Part shown: positions 8,483-17,363 of the stretch, piece after piece
Layout of the letters: each line of letters opens with the position of its first letter
How positions within the stretch are numbered: the stretch's first letter is position 1
Translations under genes and position numbers: made by a program
Notes under the pieces: generated by a model
What the model was told of the DNA's origin: nothing
Database searches by the model: none
What the model saw: only the letters and a program-made list of their open reading frames with translations
Assembly: GCA_903867985.1 (NCBI GenBank)
Contig: CAIPTO010000046.1
Span: 1 to 38,995 of the forward strand
DNA: 38,995 bases
DNA from: an uncultured Elusimicrobia bacterium
Lineage (GTDB): Bacteria > Elusimicrobiota > Elusimicrobia > Elusimicrobiales > UBA9959
Direction: 5' to 3'

Positions 8483-8514
8483 GTTTAAATTCTACACTAT
8501 ATCGTCGTGGAATG
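8483..8514 (-). promoter_or_regulatory. Candidate sigma70 promoter for the small duplicated protein
   Basis: Minus strand: TTGCAT - 17 nt (TCCACGACGATATAGTG) - TAGAAT. Confidence 0.5.
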
Positions 8515-8584
8515 CAATAACTAATTATTATTGATCTGGAAGGATAACCCCCTGGCGATGTGGGTGGAGTGGGTGGCAGGGGAA

Positions 8585-8686
8585 CCGGATAAGCGGAACC
8601 GTACCGGAGGCTGAGGCTTGCGTAGCGCCGAAGCCGAGGTCCGGAAGCGCGCGCACGGTGTGCGCGACGCTGGTTCCGCGTTCCGG
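8585..8686. other. Multi-branched inverted-repeat structure (candidate structured RNA or repeat element)
   Basis: Outer stems CCGGA(8585-8589)/TCCGG(8682-8686) and GCGGAACC(8593-8600)/GGTTCCGC(8672-8679) enclose two stem-loops: CCGGA..GGCTT/AAGCC..TCCGG (8604-8644) and GCG-c-GCGCAC/GTGCGC-ga-CGC (8647-8670). Confidence 0.55.
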
Positions 8687-8752
8687 GCCCATGACAGGAC
8701 CCGCGAACTCTGCACTGGAAAATTACACAGAAGGCTTGACGTTACCTTATTA

Positions 8753-9652
8753 TTAAAGATTTTCAGAAAAAAACTGAGCGACCTTGTTTTTGTAAACTTC
8801 GCCGCCGACTTCCGCGCATTTACCGTGCGAGGCGCCCGTTATGACCCACATCTGTTTTTTCTCTGACTTGCACATGCCGAAGAGAGTCTCGGCGTCATGA
8901 AGCGGCACGATGTCGTCGTTGTCGCCGTTGATGAACATTACCGGCGCCGTAATCTTGGCGATGTTGTGGGCTGGGCTAAAAGGTTCGGGGTTGGCGCCAA
9001 GCTTCATTTTCACGAAGGCCAGAGTCAGGGGCACCAGCGGGTAATAGGGAACTTTTGTGCGCATCCAGCTCCAATTGGCGACCACCCTCTGGTAGGATAG
9101 GAAAGTGTTTTCAGCCATCAGACATCTAAGTTCCGGATGTTTGGCGGCCGCGAAAATAGCCACCGATCCACCCATAGAGGAGCCGAATACTGCCGCATGT
9201 TCCATCGCGCGCGGGCGGTGGGTTTTTAGGAAATCATAAGCGGCGTCGAAGTCGCGCGTCTCAAGATAACCGAGGCTTGAGATAGTTCCCTTGCTTTCTC
9301 CCGAAGCCCGGAAATCAAAGTAGAAAAGGTTGAACCCTTTCTCCGCCAGGAAATGGGTGTCGCGCAGCAGGTCTCCCCGGTTCACTCCCCAGCCGTGACA
9401 AAGGATGATGGTCTTATCTGTTTCACCGCCCACTGCCGGGATAAACCAGCCTCTAAGGGTCAGCTCGTCGGCCGTGGTGAAGTCTATGGTCTCGTAGGCC
9501 AGTTTATATTGGTCCGGGTGCTGGGTTACCGGAGTGCGCCGCCGGGGCGGCTGGATTATGGAGTAACTTTTAAAGTATGCGATGATCACTGCGCTGACAG
9601 CCAAACCGAGCGCCGAGAATAGTGACCAATTGAATATTTCTATTGCGTTCAT
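8753..9652 (-). CDS. Alpha/beta hydrolase, membrane-anchored
   Basis: N-terminal TM; TIILCHGWGVNRGD, AAVFGSSMGGSVAIFAAAKHP nucleophile elbow, FINGDNDDIVP, ASHGKC. Confidence 0.88.
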   Translation of the reverse strand: MNAIEIFNWSLFSALGLAVSAVIIAYFKSYSIIQPPRRRTPVTQHPDQYKLAYETIDFTTADELTLRGWFIPAVGGETDKTIILCHGWGVNRGDLLRDTHFLAEKGFNLFYFDFRASGESKGTISSLGYLETRDFDAAYDFLKTHRPRAMEHAAVFGSSMGGSVAIFAAAKHPELRCLMAENTFLSYQRVVANWSWMRTKVPYYPLVPLTLAFVKMKLGANPEPFSPAHNIAKITAPVMFINGDNDDIVPLHDAETLFGMCKSEKKQMWVITGASHGKCAEVGGEVYKNKVAQFFSENL

Positions 9653-9656
9653 GGTT

Positions 9657-10823
9657 TTACCACTCCATCCTTGATATTCTGTCCGCGGCTTGTCGTATTC
9701 TTTTTTCCGGGGCCGTCAGCGAGAATCTGACATAGCCCTCGCCCAGCGGACCGAAGCCGGAGCCGGGCGTGATAAGCACGGAGGCCTCGTCCAATACGCG
9801 GTAGACGCAATCCAGCGACTTTACCCGCGCCGGCGGCTTGGCCCAGACGAAAAACGTGGCTCCCGGCTGAAAGACGGTCCAGCCGGCTTTTTTGAGCGCG
9901 CCAATAAAGAAGTCGGCGCGTGCCCGGAAAACTTTACATATAGGAGCAACCAGAGCGTCGTGGTTTTTAAGGCAGAAAACGGCTGTTTCCTGAATGGCGT
10001 TGAACTGGCCTGAATCCAGGTTCTCTTTAAGCTTGGTAAGAGCCCCCACGACTTCGGGGTTCCCTATCATCCAGGCGAGGCGCCAGCCGGTCATGCAGTA
10101 GGTTTTTGAGAGCGAGTAAAACTCCACTGCCACATCCTTCGCCCCCGGCACCTGCAGTATGCTGGCGCTGGGCCTGCCGAAAAAGATTTCGGAGTAAGCC
10201 GCGTCCTGTGCTATCCAGAACCCGTGACGTTTGGCCGCGGCCACGGCGCCGGCGTAAAATTTCAGGTCGGCTACCGCGCCCGTGGGGTTATTCGGGTAGT
10301 TCAGAAAGAGAAGTTTTGCGCCCTTAAAAAAAGATCTTGGAAGAGCGGAGAGATCCGGCAGAAAACCTTTAGCCGCGCTTAAAGGCAGTCTTTTTATATT
10401 CGCCTCGGAGAGCAGAACGCCGGTCTTGTAGGCCGGATAGCAGGGGTCGGGCATGATTACCGTGTCGCCGCGGTCTATAAGGGCGAAAGGAAGATGTGCC
10501 AGACCTTCTTTTGAACCGATAAGTGTCAGTATCTCGGTTTCAGGGTTTAGCGTTATCCCGTGGCGTTTCTTGTGCCACCCGGCTATTGTCTGCCGAAGGC
10601 GCAGAGTTCCGCGGCCCTGCGGGTAACTGTGATTTGCCGGCTTGAGAACCTCTTTTGCCGCAAATCTGGCTATGGCCGCCGGAGTTGGAATATCCGGGTC
10701 GCCTACCGCGAGGGAGATAACATCTTTCCCTTGGTTCACGGCGATCTGCCGTTTCTTATCCAGGTCGCGGAACAGGTAGGGAGGGAATTCACCCGGCTTT
10801 TTTCCTAAGGCGGGTTTTTTCAT
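9657..10823 (-). CDS. dapL: LL-diaminopimelate aminotransferase (class I/II aminotransferase)
   Basis: FPPYLFRDLDKKR, VGDPDIPTP, IGSKEGLAHLPFA, PNNPTGAVA, YSLSKTYCMTGWRLAW; next to dapB. Confidence 0.85.
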   Translation of the reverse strand: MKKPALGKKPGEFPPYLFRDLDKKRQIAVNQGKDVISLAVGDPDIPTPAAIARFAAKEVLKPANHSYPQGRGTLRLRQTIAGWHKKRHGITLNPETEILTLIGSKEGLAHLPFALIDRGDTVIMPDPCYPAYKTGVLLSEANIKRLPLSAAKGFLPDLSALPRSFFKGAKLLFLNYPNNPTGAVADLKFYAGAVAAAKRHGFWIAQDAAYSEIFFGRPSASILQVPGAKDVAVEFYSLSKTYCMTGWRLAWMIGNPEVVGALTKLKENLDSGQFNAIQETAVFCLKNHDALVAPICKVFRARADFFIGALKKAGWTVFQPGATFFVWAKPPARVKSLDCVYRVLDEASVLITPGSGFGPLGEGYVRFSLTAPEKRIRQAADRISRMEW

Positions 10824-11551
10824 ATGTTTTTAAGGCCAAGAAGATCGAAATAATCGTAAAGGCCGGGTTTCTGATCTTTAAGCCAGAGCGCCGCTCGAAC
10901 GGCGCCTTCAGCGAAGACATCTCTTGAGTGCGCGCGGTGGGTCAACTCCACCCGCTCATGCGGGCCGGCGTATAGGACGGTGTGCTCACCGATTATGTCG
11001 CCGGCGCGCACGCTGGTGACCGGAACCTCGCCTTTAAAAACTTCTTGTATATGCTTCTTGTATTTAAGAGCGGTGCCGGAGGGCGCGTCTTTTTTTAATT
11101 TATGATGGGTTTCGCTGATGCATACGTCAAAGTCCGGCAGCTTGGCCGCTATCAGGCGCGCTACGGCAATAGTGAGATTCACCGCCGGGCTCATGTTTGG
11201 CGAGAGGAAGACGGGCGCGGACCGGGAAAACTCTTTAATAAGCGCCAGTTGGGCGGCGTCAAAACCGGTGGTGCCTATGACCAGCGGTTTTTTATGTTTC
11301 GCGCACAGTTCCGCGTGGGCGGCACCGGACGCGGGGGTTGTAAAATCTATTACCGCGGCGCAGGCGTCCAGTGCGGATTCTATGTCGCGCCGTATATCCG
11401 CGCCGGCGGCGGCTTTCAAATCTAAAGCGCCGGCTAAAACGCAGTGCTGACTGTGCCGGATTTTTTCAACTATCTTGACGCCCATCCTTCCGGCGGAGCC
11501 AAGCACCAAGATGGCAGTTTTTGAAGCACCCATGGATGTAATTATATTCAT
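10820..11551 (-). CDS. dapB: 4-hydroxy-tetrahydrodipicolinate reductase
   Basis: VLGSAGRMGVKIVEKI, IDFTTPASG, VIGTTGFD, ETHHKLKKDAPSGTA, RVELTHRAHSRDVFAEGAVRAA. Confidence 0.95.
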   Translation of the reverse strand: MNIITSMGASKTAILVLGSAGRMGVKIVEKIRHSQHCVLAGALDLKAAAGADIRRDIESALDACAAVIDFTTPASGAAHAELCAKHKKPLVIGTTGFDAAQLALIKEFSRSAPVFLSPNMSPAVNLTIAVARLIAAKLPDFDVCISETHHKLKKDAPSGTALKYKKHIQEVFKGEVPVTSVRAGDIIGEHTVLYAGPHERVELTHRAHSRDVFAEGAVRAALWLKDQKPGLYDYFDLLGLKNI

Positions 11552-11578
11552 TTAATTGCCGGATGACAAACCGAGATA

Positions 11579-11610
11579 AGGGTTCAGGGGTCAGGGTTCA
11601 GGGTAGGGGG
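11579..11610. repeat. Short tandem heptamer repeat (intergenic)
   Basis: AGGGTTC-AGGGGTC-AGGGTTC-AGGGTAG-GGGG, period 7. Confidence 0.7.
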
Positions 11611-11692
11611 AGCCATTATGATCCCTACCCCCCAGTTCCGGTGCCGGCCTTGCCTTGCCCCGGTTGAAATAATTTTGCTATCGTTTAATATA

Positions 11693-12940
11693 ATGATTTA
11701 CATATTAGCCGGCGTCATAACCATACTTCTGGGTTTTATCGGCTATCTGCTCAAGAAGCTTTACGCCTTGAAACTTGATAAGCCAGACTCCGAGACGGAA
11801 AAACTGGATTCCTCCCTCAAGAACACCTGGAACAAATTTGACGAGTTGATTACCAGCCTGCTCACCATCCACGAGATAGGCATAGTCAACGCCGGCTCCA
11901 TAAAGAAAGAGGAGTTTTTTCAGACGGTGGTGGAAAGCGCCTGCGAACTGATACATTCTGTCAGGGGCTCGCTTATGGTCTTTGATGAGCACACAAAGGA
12001 ACTCAATATTGTTGCCTCGAAGAATATTTCCAAGGAAGTGATATCGGCTACCCGCCTTAAACCGGGCCAGGGGATAGGCGGCCGCGCGTTCGAGACGGGA
12101 GAGACCATATTCGTCACCGATCCAGAGCAGAACGTTCAATACAAGGATTTTATCGGCTTGGAGGAGCAGAAAGAGCCGTTTATTGCCATTCCGCTGAAGG
12201 TTAAGGACAAGGCGTTCGGGGTTCTGAATCTCCATCTGCCCAGAGAAAAGGAATTATTTACCGATTATGACCTGAAGTTCCTCACCCTGCTTGCCGGCGA
12301 GTCCGCTATAACTCTGGAGAATATCAAGCTTTATGAAAGCATTGAGAATTTCTACCTGGAGATGGTGCAGACTCTGGCGCGCGTCATTGACGCAAAGGAC
12401 GCTTACACCGGCGACCACGCCGGGCGCGCCCGCCATAAAGCCAGGGCTCTCGCCGAAGAGCTGCACATGCCCGAGCAGATGATAAAATATGTGGAATACG
12501 CCGCCCTGCTCCACGACATAGGCAAGATAGGGATAGACGGCGCGATACTTTCAAAGCCCGGCCGCCTGACCGACGCGGAGTACCTGGAGATCAAGAAGCA
12601 TCCGGCCATCGGTTACCAGATCCTTTCCCCCATTCATTTCCTGGGTCCTGTGGCTCAAATGGTCCTATACCATCAGGAGTGGTACAACGGTATGGGTTAC
12701 CCGGAAGGCTTAAAGGGCGAAGAAATACCGCTGGGCGCCAGGATCGTGGCCACCATAGACGCTTGGGACGCCATGATGAGCGACCGTCCTTATCACAAAG
12801 CGCTTAATCACGACATAGGCGTCACGGAGATGACTAAGGGCGCCGGTAAACAGTTCGACCCCAAGGTAGTGGACGCATTCCTAAAGCTTGAGAACAGGGA
12901 ATGGGAGGAACCACGCTTACCATCGTCCCCACCCCTTTAG
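11693..12940 (+). CDS. GAF + HD-GYP domain signalling protein, N-terminal TM
   Basis: GAF region then DAYTGDHAGRARHKARALAEEL, LLHDIGKIGI, HPAIGYQIL, HQEWYNGMGYPEGLKGEEIPLGARIVATIDAWDAM: HD-GYP hallmarks. Confidence 0.92.
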   Translation: MIYILAGVITILLGFIGYLLKKLYALKLDKPDSETEKLDSSLKNTWNKFDELITSLLTIHEIGIVNAGSIKKEEFFQTVVESACELIHSVRGSLMVFDEHTKELNIVASKNISKEVISATRLKPGQGIGGRAFETGETIFVTDPEQNVQYKDFIGLEEQKEPFIAIPLKVKDKAFGVLNLHLPREKELFTDYDLKFLTLLAGESAITLENIKLYESIENFYLEMVQTLARVIDAKDAYTGDHAGRARHKARALAEELHMPEQMIKYVEYAALLHDIGKIGIDGAILSKPGRLTDAEYLEIKKHPAIGYQILSPIHFLGPVAQMVLYHQEWYNGMGYPEGLKGEEIPLGARIVATIDAWDAMMSDRPYHKALNHDIGVTEMTKGAGKQFDPKVVDAFLKLENREWEEPRLPSSPPL

Positions 12941-14076
12941 GAAACCTTGAAGACATAACGGTGCGCGCGCTCAAAGCGCTGCGCGCGGCCGACCTGGTGT
13001 TGTGCGAAGACACCCGCCGCACGGCCAAATTGATGGCCCGCTACGCCATTGTTAAAAAACTGGTCCGCTATAACGAACATGATGAACGGTCGATAGCGGA
13101 AGCCGCGGGTTTTTTACGTCAGGGCAAGAGCGTCGCGCTTGTTTCCGACGGCGGCATGCCATGTATTTCCGACCCTGGTCGGAAACTTGTGACCCTTGCG
13201 CGCGCCGAGGGGGTCGCGATTACAGCCCTCCCCGGACCTTCCGCCGTGGTTACCGCGGCCGCCGGGTCGGGTTTCCCCGCTGATTCGTTTGTTTTTCTGG
13301 GGTTTCTTCCGCGGCCGCGCGGCAAGATCGTAAAAGCGCTTAGCAAAGCTTTTGAACTTGAAAAGACGGTCATTCTTTACGAATCGCCTTTCAGAATAAA
13401 GAAATTCATCGACCTGGTCTGCGAAGAGTTCGGTCCGGACGCTGAAATCGTCATAGCCCGCGAGCTGACTAAAATCTATGAAGAGTGGCTTAAAGGGACC
13501 GCCGCAGAGCTGCGGGATAAGCTGTCCGGGATCAAAGAAGTTAAAGGCGAAATAGTTGTAATGCTGCGGCTGCCTTCCTTTGCGGAGGATGAGGGTAAAC
13601 TGGGGGGATCCGGGGCAATGACGGTAATGTTCGTCTGTATGGGTAATACCTGCAGAAGCGTGATGGCCCAGTATTATGCGGCCCAGGCGGCCGCCGACCG
13701 GGATCTTGACCTGAAATTTACATCCAGCGGCCTGTCCGCGGAGGGCGCCGTACCGGCGCCGCCGATCGTGAAAGAGCTGCTGATAAAAGAGGGAACCCCG
13801 GATTTTACTCATACGCCGGTCCGGATCACCGCGAAGAATGTGAAAGAGGCCGGACTCATAATAGCTATGACGCATGCGCATAAAGCGGCTATTCTAGATA
13901 AATTTCCGGCCGCTTTTGACAAGACTTACACGCTTGAGGAATACGCCGGTTTTGGGCATGGAGATGTGGACGACCCGTACGGCCGGGACGAAAAATTTTA
14001 TTTTGAGACTTTCCGCCTGATAAAGAAGTCGGTGGATGTTATATTGGAGAAACTAAAGAAGCAGCATAGTTCATAA
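12901..14076 (+). CDS. rsmI: Fusion: 16S rRNA (cytidine1402-2'-O)-methyltransferase RsmI + low-MW phosphatase (YwlE-like)
   Basis: N-term LTIVPTPLGNLEDITVRAL...LCEDTRRTAKLM...VALVSDGGMPCISDPG...LPGPSAVVTAAAGSG (RsmI); C-term VMFVCMGNTCRSVMAQ...IIAMTHAHKAAI...TLEEYAGFGHGDVDDPYG (low-MW PTP/YwlE). One uninterrupted frame. Confidence 0.92.
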   Translation: MGGTTLTIVPTPLGNLEDITVRALKALRAADLVLCEDTRRTAKLMARYAIVKKLVRYNEHDERSIAEAAGFLRQGKSVALVSDGGMPCISDPGRKLVTLARAEGVAITALPGPSAVVTAAAGSGFPADSFVFLGFLPRPRGKIVKALSKAFELEKTVILYESPFRIKKFIDLVCEEFGPDAEIVIARELTKIYEEWLKGTAAELRDKLSGIKEVKGEIVVMLRLPSFAEDEGKLGGSGAMTVMFVCMGNTCRSVMAQYYAAQAAADRDLDLKFTSSGLSAEGAVPAPPIVKELLIKEGTPDFTHTPVRITAKNVKEAGLIIAMTHAHKAAILDKFPAAFDKTYTLEEYAGFGHGDVDDPYGRDEKFYFETFRLIKKSVDVILEKLKKQHSS

Positions 14077-14123
14077 AGGCGACAGGTGACGGTGGAAGCG
14101 GCAGGGATTAATAGGAGAAACCA

Positions 14124-15374
14124 ATGTACGAAGAAATAAAAAAGAACGATCCGCAGCTTTATAAAGCCGTTAAAGGCGAGGTTCTCAGGCAGCAGAACAA
14201 CCTGGAACTTATCGCTTCGGAGAATTATACTTCCAAGGCCGTGCTTGAGGCTCTCGGGTCGGTGCTGACCAATAAATACGCCGAAGGGTACCCCGGCAAA
14301 CGGTATTACGGCGGCTGCGAGTATGTGGACATCGCTGAAAAATTAGCCATAGACCGCGCCAAACAACTTTTCGGAGCCGAACACGCGAATGTCCAGCCTC
14401 ATTCCGGCACCCAGGCAAATATCACCGCCTATCTCTCCCTGATCAATCCTGGCGACACCGTTATGGGCCTCAATCTTTCCCACGGCGGACATCTGTCCCA
14501 TGGTCATCCCCTTAATTTCTCCGGCCGCTATTTTAAGATAGTCACCATGAACGTTCACAAGGACACCGAATTGCTTGACTACGACGAGGCGGCAAAACTC
14601 ATAGAGAAAGAGCGGCCTAAGCTTATCATGGCCGGCGCCTCCAACTATTCCAGGATATGGGACTGGAAGCGCCTAAAAAGGATGGCCGACGATTGGAAAG
14701 CTTTCCTGGTCACTGATATAGCTCATTACGCCGGCCTCATCGCGGCCGGTGTTTACCCCTCCCCGGTGGAATACGCCGATGTGGTAACCACAACCACGCA
14801 TAAGACCCTTCGCGGGCCCCGCGGCGGCTTAATACTCTCCAAGGCTCCGTACGCGAGAGTCATAGACCGCACTAATTTCCCCGGCAATCAAGGCGGCCCC
14901 CTGATGCATTCCATCGCCGGCAAAGCCATCTGTTTCAAGGAGGCGCTGTCACCCGCGTTCAGGGACTACCAGAAACAGGTGGTCAGAAACGCGAGAAAGC
15001 TGGCCAGGGAGCTGCAGGCGCGCGGTTACCGGATAGTGGCCGGCGGGACTGATTGCCATCTGATGAGCGTGGACCTGCGCGCCAAGAACGTGACCGGCAA
15101 AGAAGCCGAGATCGCCCTGGATAAGGCCGGTATGACCGTAAATAAGAACACGATTCCTTACGACCCCCAGCCGCCTATGGTTACCAGCGGTATCCGGATC
15201 GGCACCCCTGCGGTCACGACCCGAGGCATGAAAGACAGGGATATGTCCGCTATAGCCGACTTCCTTGACGACGCCATTAAACACAAGAATGACGATAAGG
15301 CGCTTAAAGGAATAGCCGAGCGGGTGAAAGGGTTATGTTCCAAATTCCCGATGTATCCGGGTTTTGAGAGCTGA
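14124..15374 (+). CDS. glyA: Serine hydroxymethyltransferase
   Basis: [57 protein letters not shown]. Confidence 0.97.
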   Translation: MYEEIKKNDPQLYKAVKGEVLRQQNNLELIASENYTSKAVLEALGSVLTNKYAEGYPGKRYYGGCEYVDIAEKLAIDRAKQLFGAEHANVQPHSGTQANITAYLSLINPGDTVMGLNLSHGGHLSHGHPLNFSGRYFKIVTMNVHKDTELLDYDEAAKLIEKERPKLIMAGASNYSRIWDWKRLKRMADDWKAFLVTDIAHYAGLIAAGVYPSPVEYADVVTTTTHKTLRGPRGGLILSKAPYARVIDRTNFPGNQGGPLMHSIAGKAICFKEALSPAFRDYQKQVVRNARKLARELQARGYRIVAGGTDCHLMSVDLRAKNVTGKEAEIALDKAGMTVNKNTIPYDPQPPMVTSGIRIGTPAVTTRGMKDRDMSAIADFLDDAIKHKNDDKALKGIAERVKGLCSKFPMYPGFES

Positions 15375-15487
15375 TCTGCAGAAAAGGCCGTGTTTTAAGG
15401 CTTTAATTATTATAAAATCTTAATATGCCGGTGAAGTTGGCTTTTGCCCTTTACCTGAACGGATTTATTTGAGTTTTTTGAGGAGAT

Positions 15488-16351
15488 ATGATGATCAGTA
15501 AGCCGGTGGCCGCGGTAGCTGTGATCGGGGGAAGCGGGCTTTACGCGATGCAGGAGCTTAAGGGGATCAGGGAAATAAAGGTTAAAACCCCGTTCGGCAA
15601 CCCCTCTGATGCCGTGATATGCGGAACCCTTTCCGGCACCCCGGTGGCTTTTCTGCCCCGTCACGGCCGCAAACACGCGATCCTGCCAAGCGAGATCAAT
15701 CATCGCGCCAATATGTGGGCGCTCAAATTTCTGGGTGTAAAGACCATAATTTCGGTTAGCGCCGTGGGGTCTCTGAAAGCGGAGCTCGCGCCAGCGCATT
15801 TCGTGTTCCCGGACCAATTCATGGATGAGACCAAGGGCCGCGTCTCCACCTTTTTTGGCGGCGGTATAGTCGGGCACGTTCCCCTGGCTGAGCCCTTCTG
15901 TATGGGATTGTCTGAAATTATGTATAAAGAGTCCGTGAAGCTGGGCATTAAATCCCATTTCGGCGGCACTTACGTCTGCATGGAGGGGCCGGGGTTTTCC
16001 ACTAAAGCCGAGTCCTATTTCCACAGGAAGATGGGTTTCTCCATAATCGGGATGACCGTGGCCACTGAGGCCAAGCTCGCCCGCGAAGCCGGTTTCCATT
16101 ATTCCCCTGTTTCCTTGGTTACCGATTATGACTGCTGGAAAGAGGGTGAAGAGGTTGACCAGGAAAAAGTGACGGCCACCCTTAAAAAGAACATTGAAAA
16201 CATCAGGCGGCTGCTGGTGAAGATTGTCCCCATGGCGGGGAAGGCCGGCTGCCGCAATCATTGCCCGGATTTTATAAAAACCTCCGTGCTTACCCATAAA
16301 GAAAATTTCCCGCCGAAACTTTATAAGGGGCTCAAACCTTTTATAGGCTGA
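15488..16351 (+). CDS. mtnP: S-methyl-5'-thioadenosine phosphorylase / purine nucleoside phosphorylase family
   Basis: VIGGSGLYAM, FLPRHGRKHAILPSEINHRANMWALK, GGTYVCMEGPGFSTKAES, VTDYDCW. Confidence 0.92.
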   Translation: MMISKPVAAVAVIGGSGLYAMQELKGIREIKVKTPFGNPSDAVICGTLSGTPVAFLPRHGRKHAILPSEINHRANMWALKFLGVKTIISVSAVGSLKAELAPAHFVFPDQFMDETKGRVSTFFGGGIVGHVPLAEPFCMGLSEIMYKESVKLGIKSHFGGTYVCMEGPGFSTKAESYFHRKMGFSIIGMTVATEAKLAREAGFHYSPVSLVTDYDCWKEGEEVDQEKVTATLKKNIENIRRLLVKIVPMAGKAGCRNHCPDFIKTSVLTHKENFPPKLYKGLKPFIG

Positions 16352-16355
16352 ATTT

Positions 16356-16805
16356 ATGAAAAAAGAAGCCAAAAACCGAAGCAGAAAGGCCCGGATAAAT
16401 TCCGTCCGCAAGAAGCTCATAGAGGCGGCTAAAAACGCGCAGAAGAATTCCTACTCCCCGTATTCGCGATATCCCGTGGGGGCCGCCGTTCTGGCCGGAT
16501 CAGGCAGGATATATTCCGGGTGCAATGTTGAGAACGCCTCGTTTGGCCTGGCCTGCTGCGCGGAGCGCGTGGCCATCTTTAAAGCTGTGAGCCATGGCGA
16601 AAAAAAATTATGCGCCGTGTGCGTGACTGCGAAGTCGGCCAAACCCTGCGGCGCCTGCCGGCAGGTTATAATAGAGTTCGCGCAAAAGGATGCTGAAATT
16701 ATATGCGTAGATTGGGAACCGCTTGAAAAGAAGGAAAAGATCACCTACACACGGGCCTCCAGGCTCTTGCCAAAACCCTTCAACCCTTCGGAAGCCGGGT
16801 TGTAG
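16356..16805 (+). CDS. cdd: Cytidine deaminase
   Basis: YSPYSRYPVGAAVLAGSGRIYSGCNVENASFGLACCAERVAIFKA ... KPCGACRQVIIEF. Confidence 0.95.
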   Translation: MKKEAKNRSRKARINSVRKKLIEAAKNAQKNSYSPYSRYPVGAAVLAGSGRIYSGCNVENASFGLACCAERVAIFKAVSHGEKKLCAVCVTAKSAKPCGACRQVIIEFAQKDAEIICVDWEPLEKKEKITYTRASRLLPKPFNPSEAGL

Positions 16806-16908
16806 GTGAAGTCGTAAGTGTTAAGGATCAAAGCCTGGCATCGGGGTATATCGGGGAGCCGTAATATTTAGAAACTTAATCCTTAAACGTTTTTAACACG
16901 GAGGTATC

Positions 16909-17286
16909 ATGGATGTTAAGACTCTCAGCAGGATAACCAAGTGGATGGAATCCACCGATCTGGAAGAGATAACCTGGAAGAACGGCGGGGAGAAGATCAG
17001 CCTCAAGGTTAACAATTCCCCCGAGTCCCACAGCAAGTTCTCCTCTACCATCGAGCCGGTGGCGTCTCCTTCGATCGGAATCTTCCGCTTTGCGCGCCCC
17101 GGCAAAGCGCATAACCTTAAAGAGGGAATGGCCGTTAAGAAAGGCGCCGAGCTGGGCGTGGTGGAGGTGGCTAAAGATTTTAGACCAGTCCTCTCTCCTA
17201 TAAGCGGGTGTCTTAAAATCATTTCCGTGGAAGATGGCAAGATCGTTGAATACGGGCAGCCATTGTTCTTCATAGAGCCCAGGTAA
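16909..17286 (+). CDS. accB: Divergent biotin carboxyl carrier protein of acetyl-CoA carboxylase
   Basis: Ends GVVEVAKDFRPVLSPISGCLKIISVEDGKIVEYGQPLFFIEP, aligning without gaps to the BCCP biotinyl domain; accC lies nearby on the same strand. Confidence 0.82.
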   Translation: MDVKTLSRITKWMESTDLEEITWKNGGEKISLKVNNSPESHSKFSSTIEPVASPSIGIFRFARPGKAHNLKEGMAVKKGAELGVVEVAKDFRPVLSPISGCLKIISVEDGKIVEYGQPLFFIEPR

Positions 17287-17363
17287 AAAGAAAGGGTGCA
17301 TGTGAGAGGGGTTTGGGCGTAGTTTAAAAATTCCTGTTTCTGCCCTCCCCTGCGCCCCACATT

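Noticed and set aside
8521-8715. 64-aa minus-strand ORF in the structured intergenic region
   Set aside because: Composition reflects the GC-rich inverted repeats; no RBS or domain. Treated as a structured element instead.
13114-13881. 255-aa minus-strand ORF
   Set aside because: Antisense to the rsmI-phosphatase fusion; no recognisable motif.
15410-16420. 336-aa minus-strand ORF
   Set aside because: Antisense to mtnP; Arg/His/Gly-rich shadow ORF with no recognisable domain.
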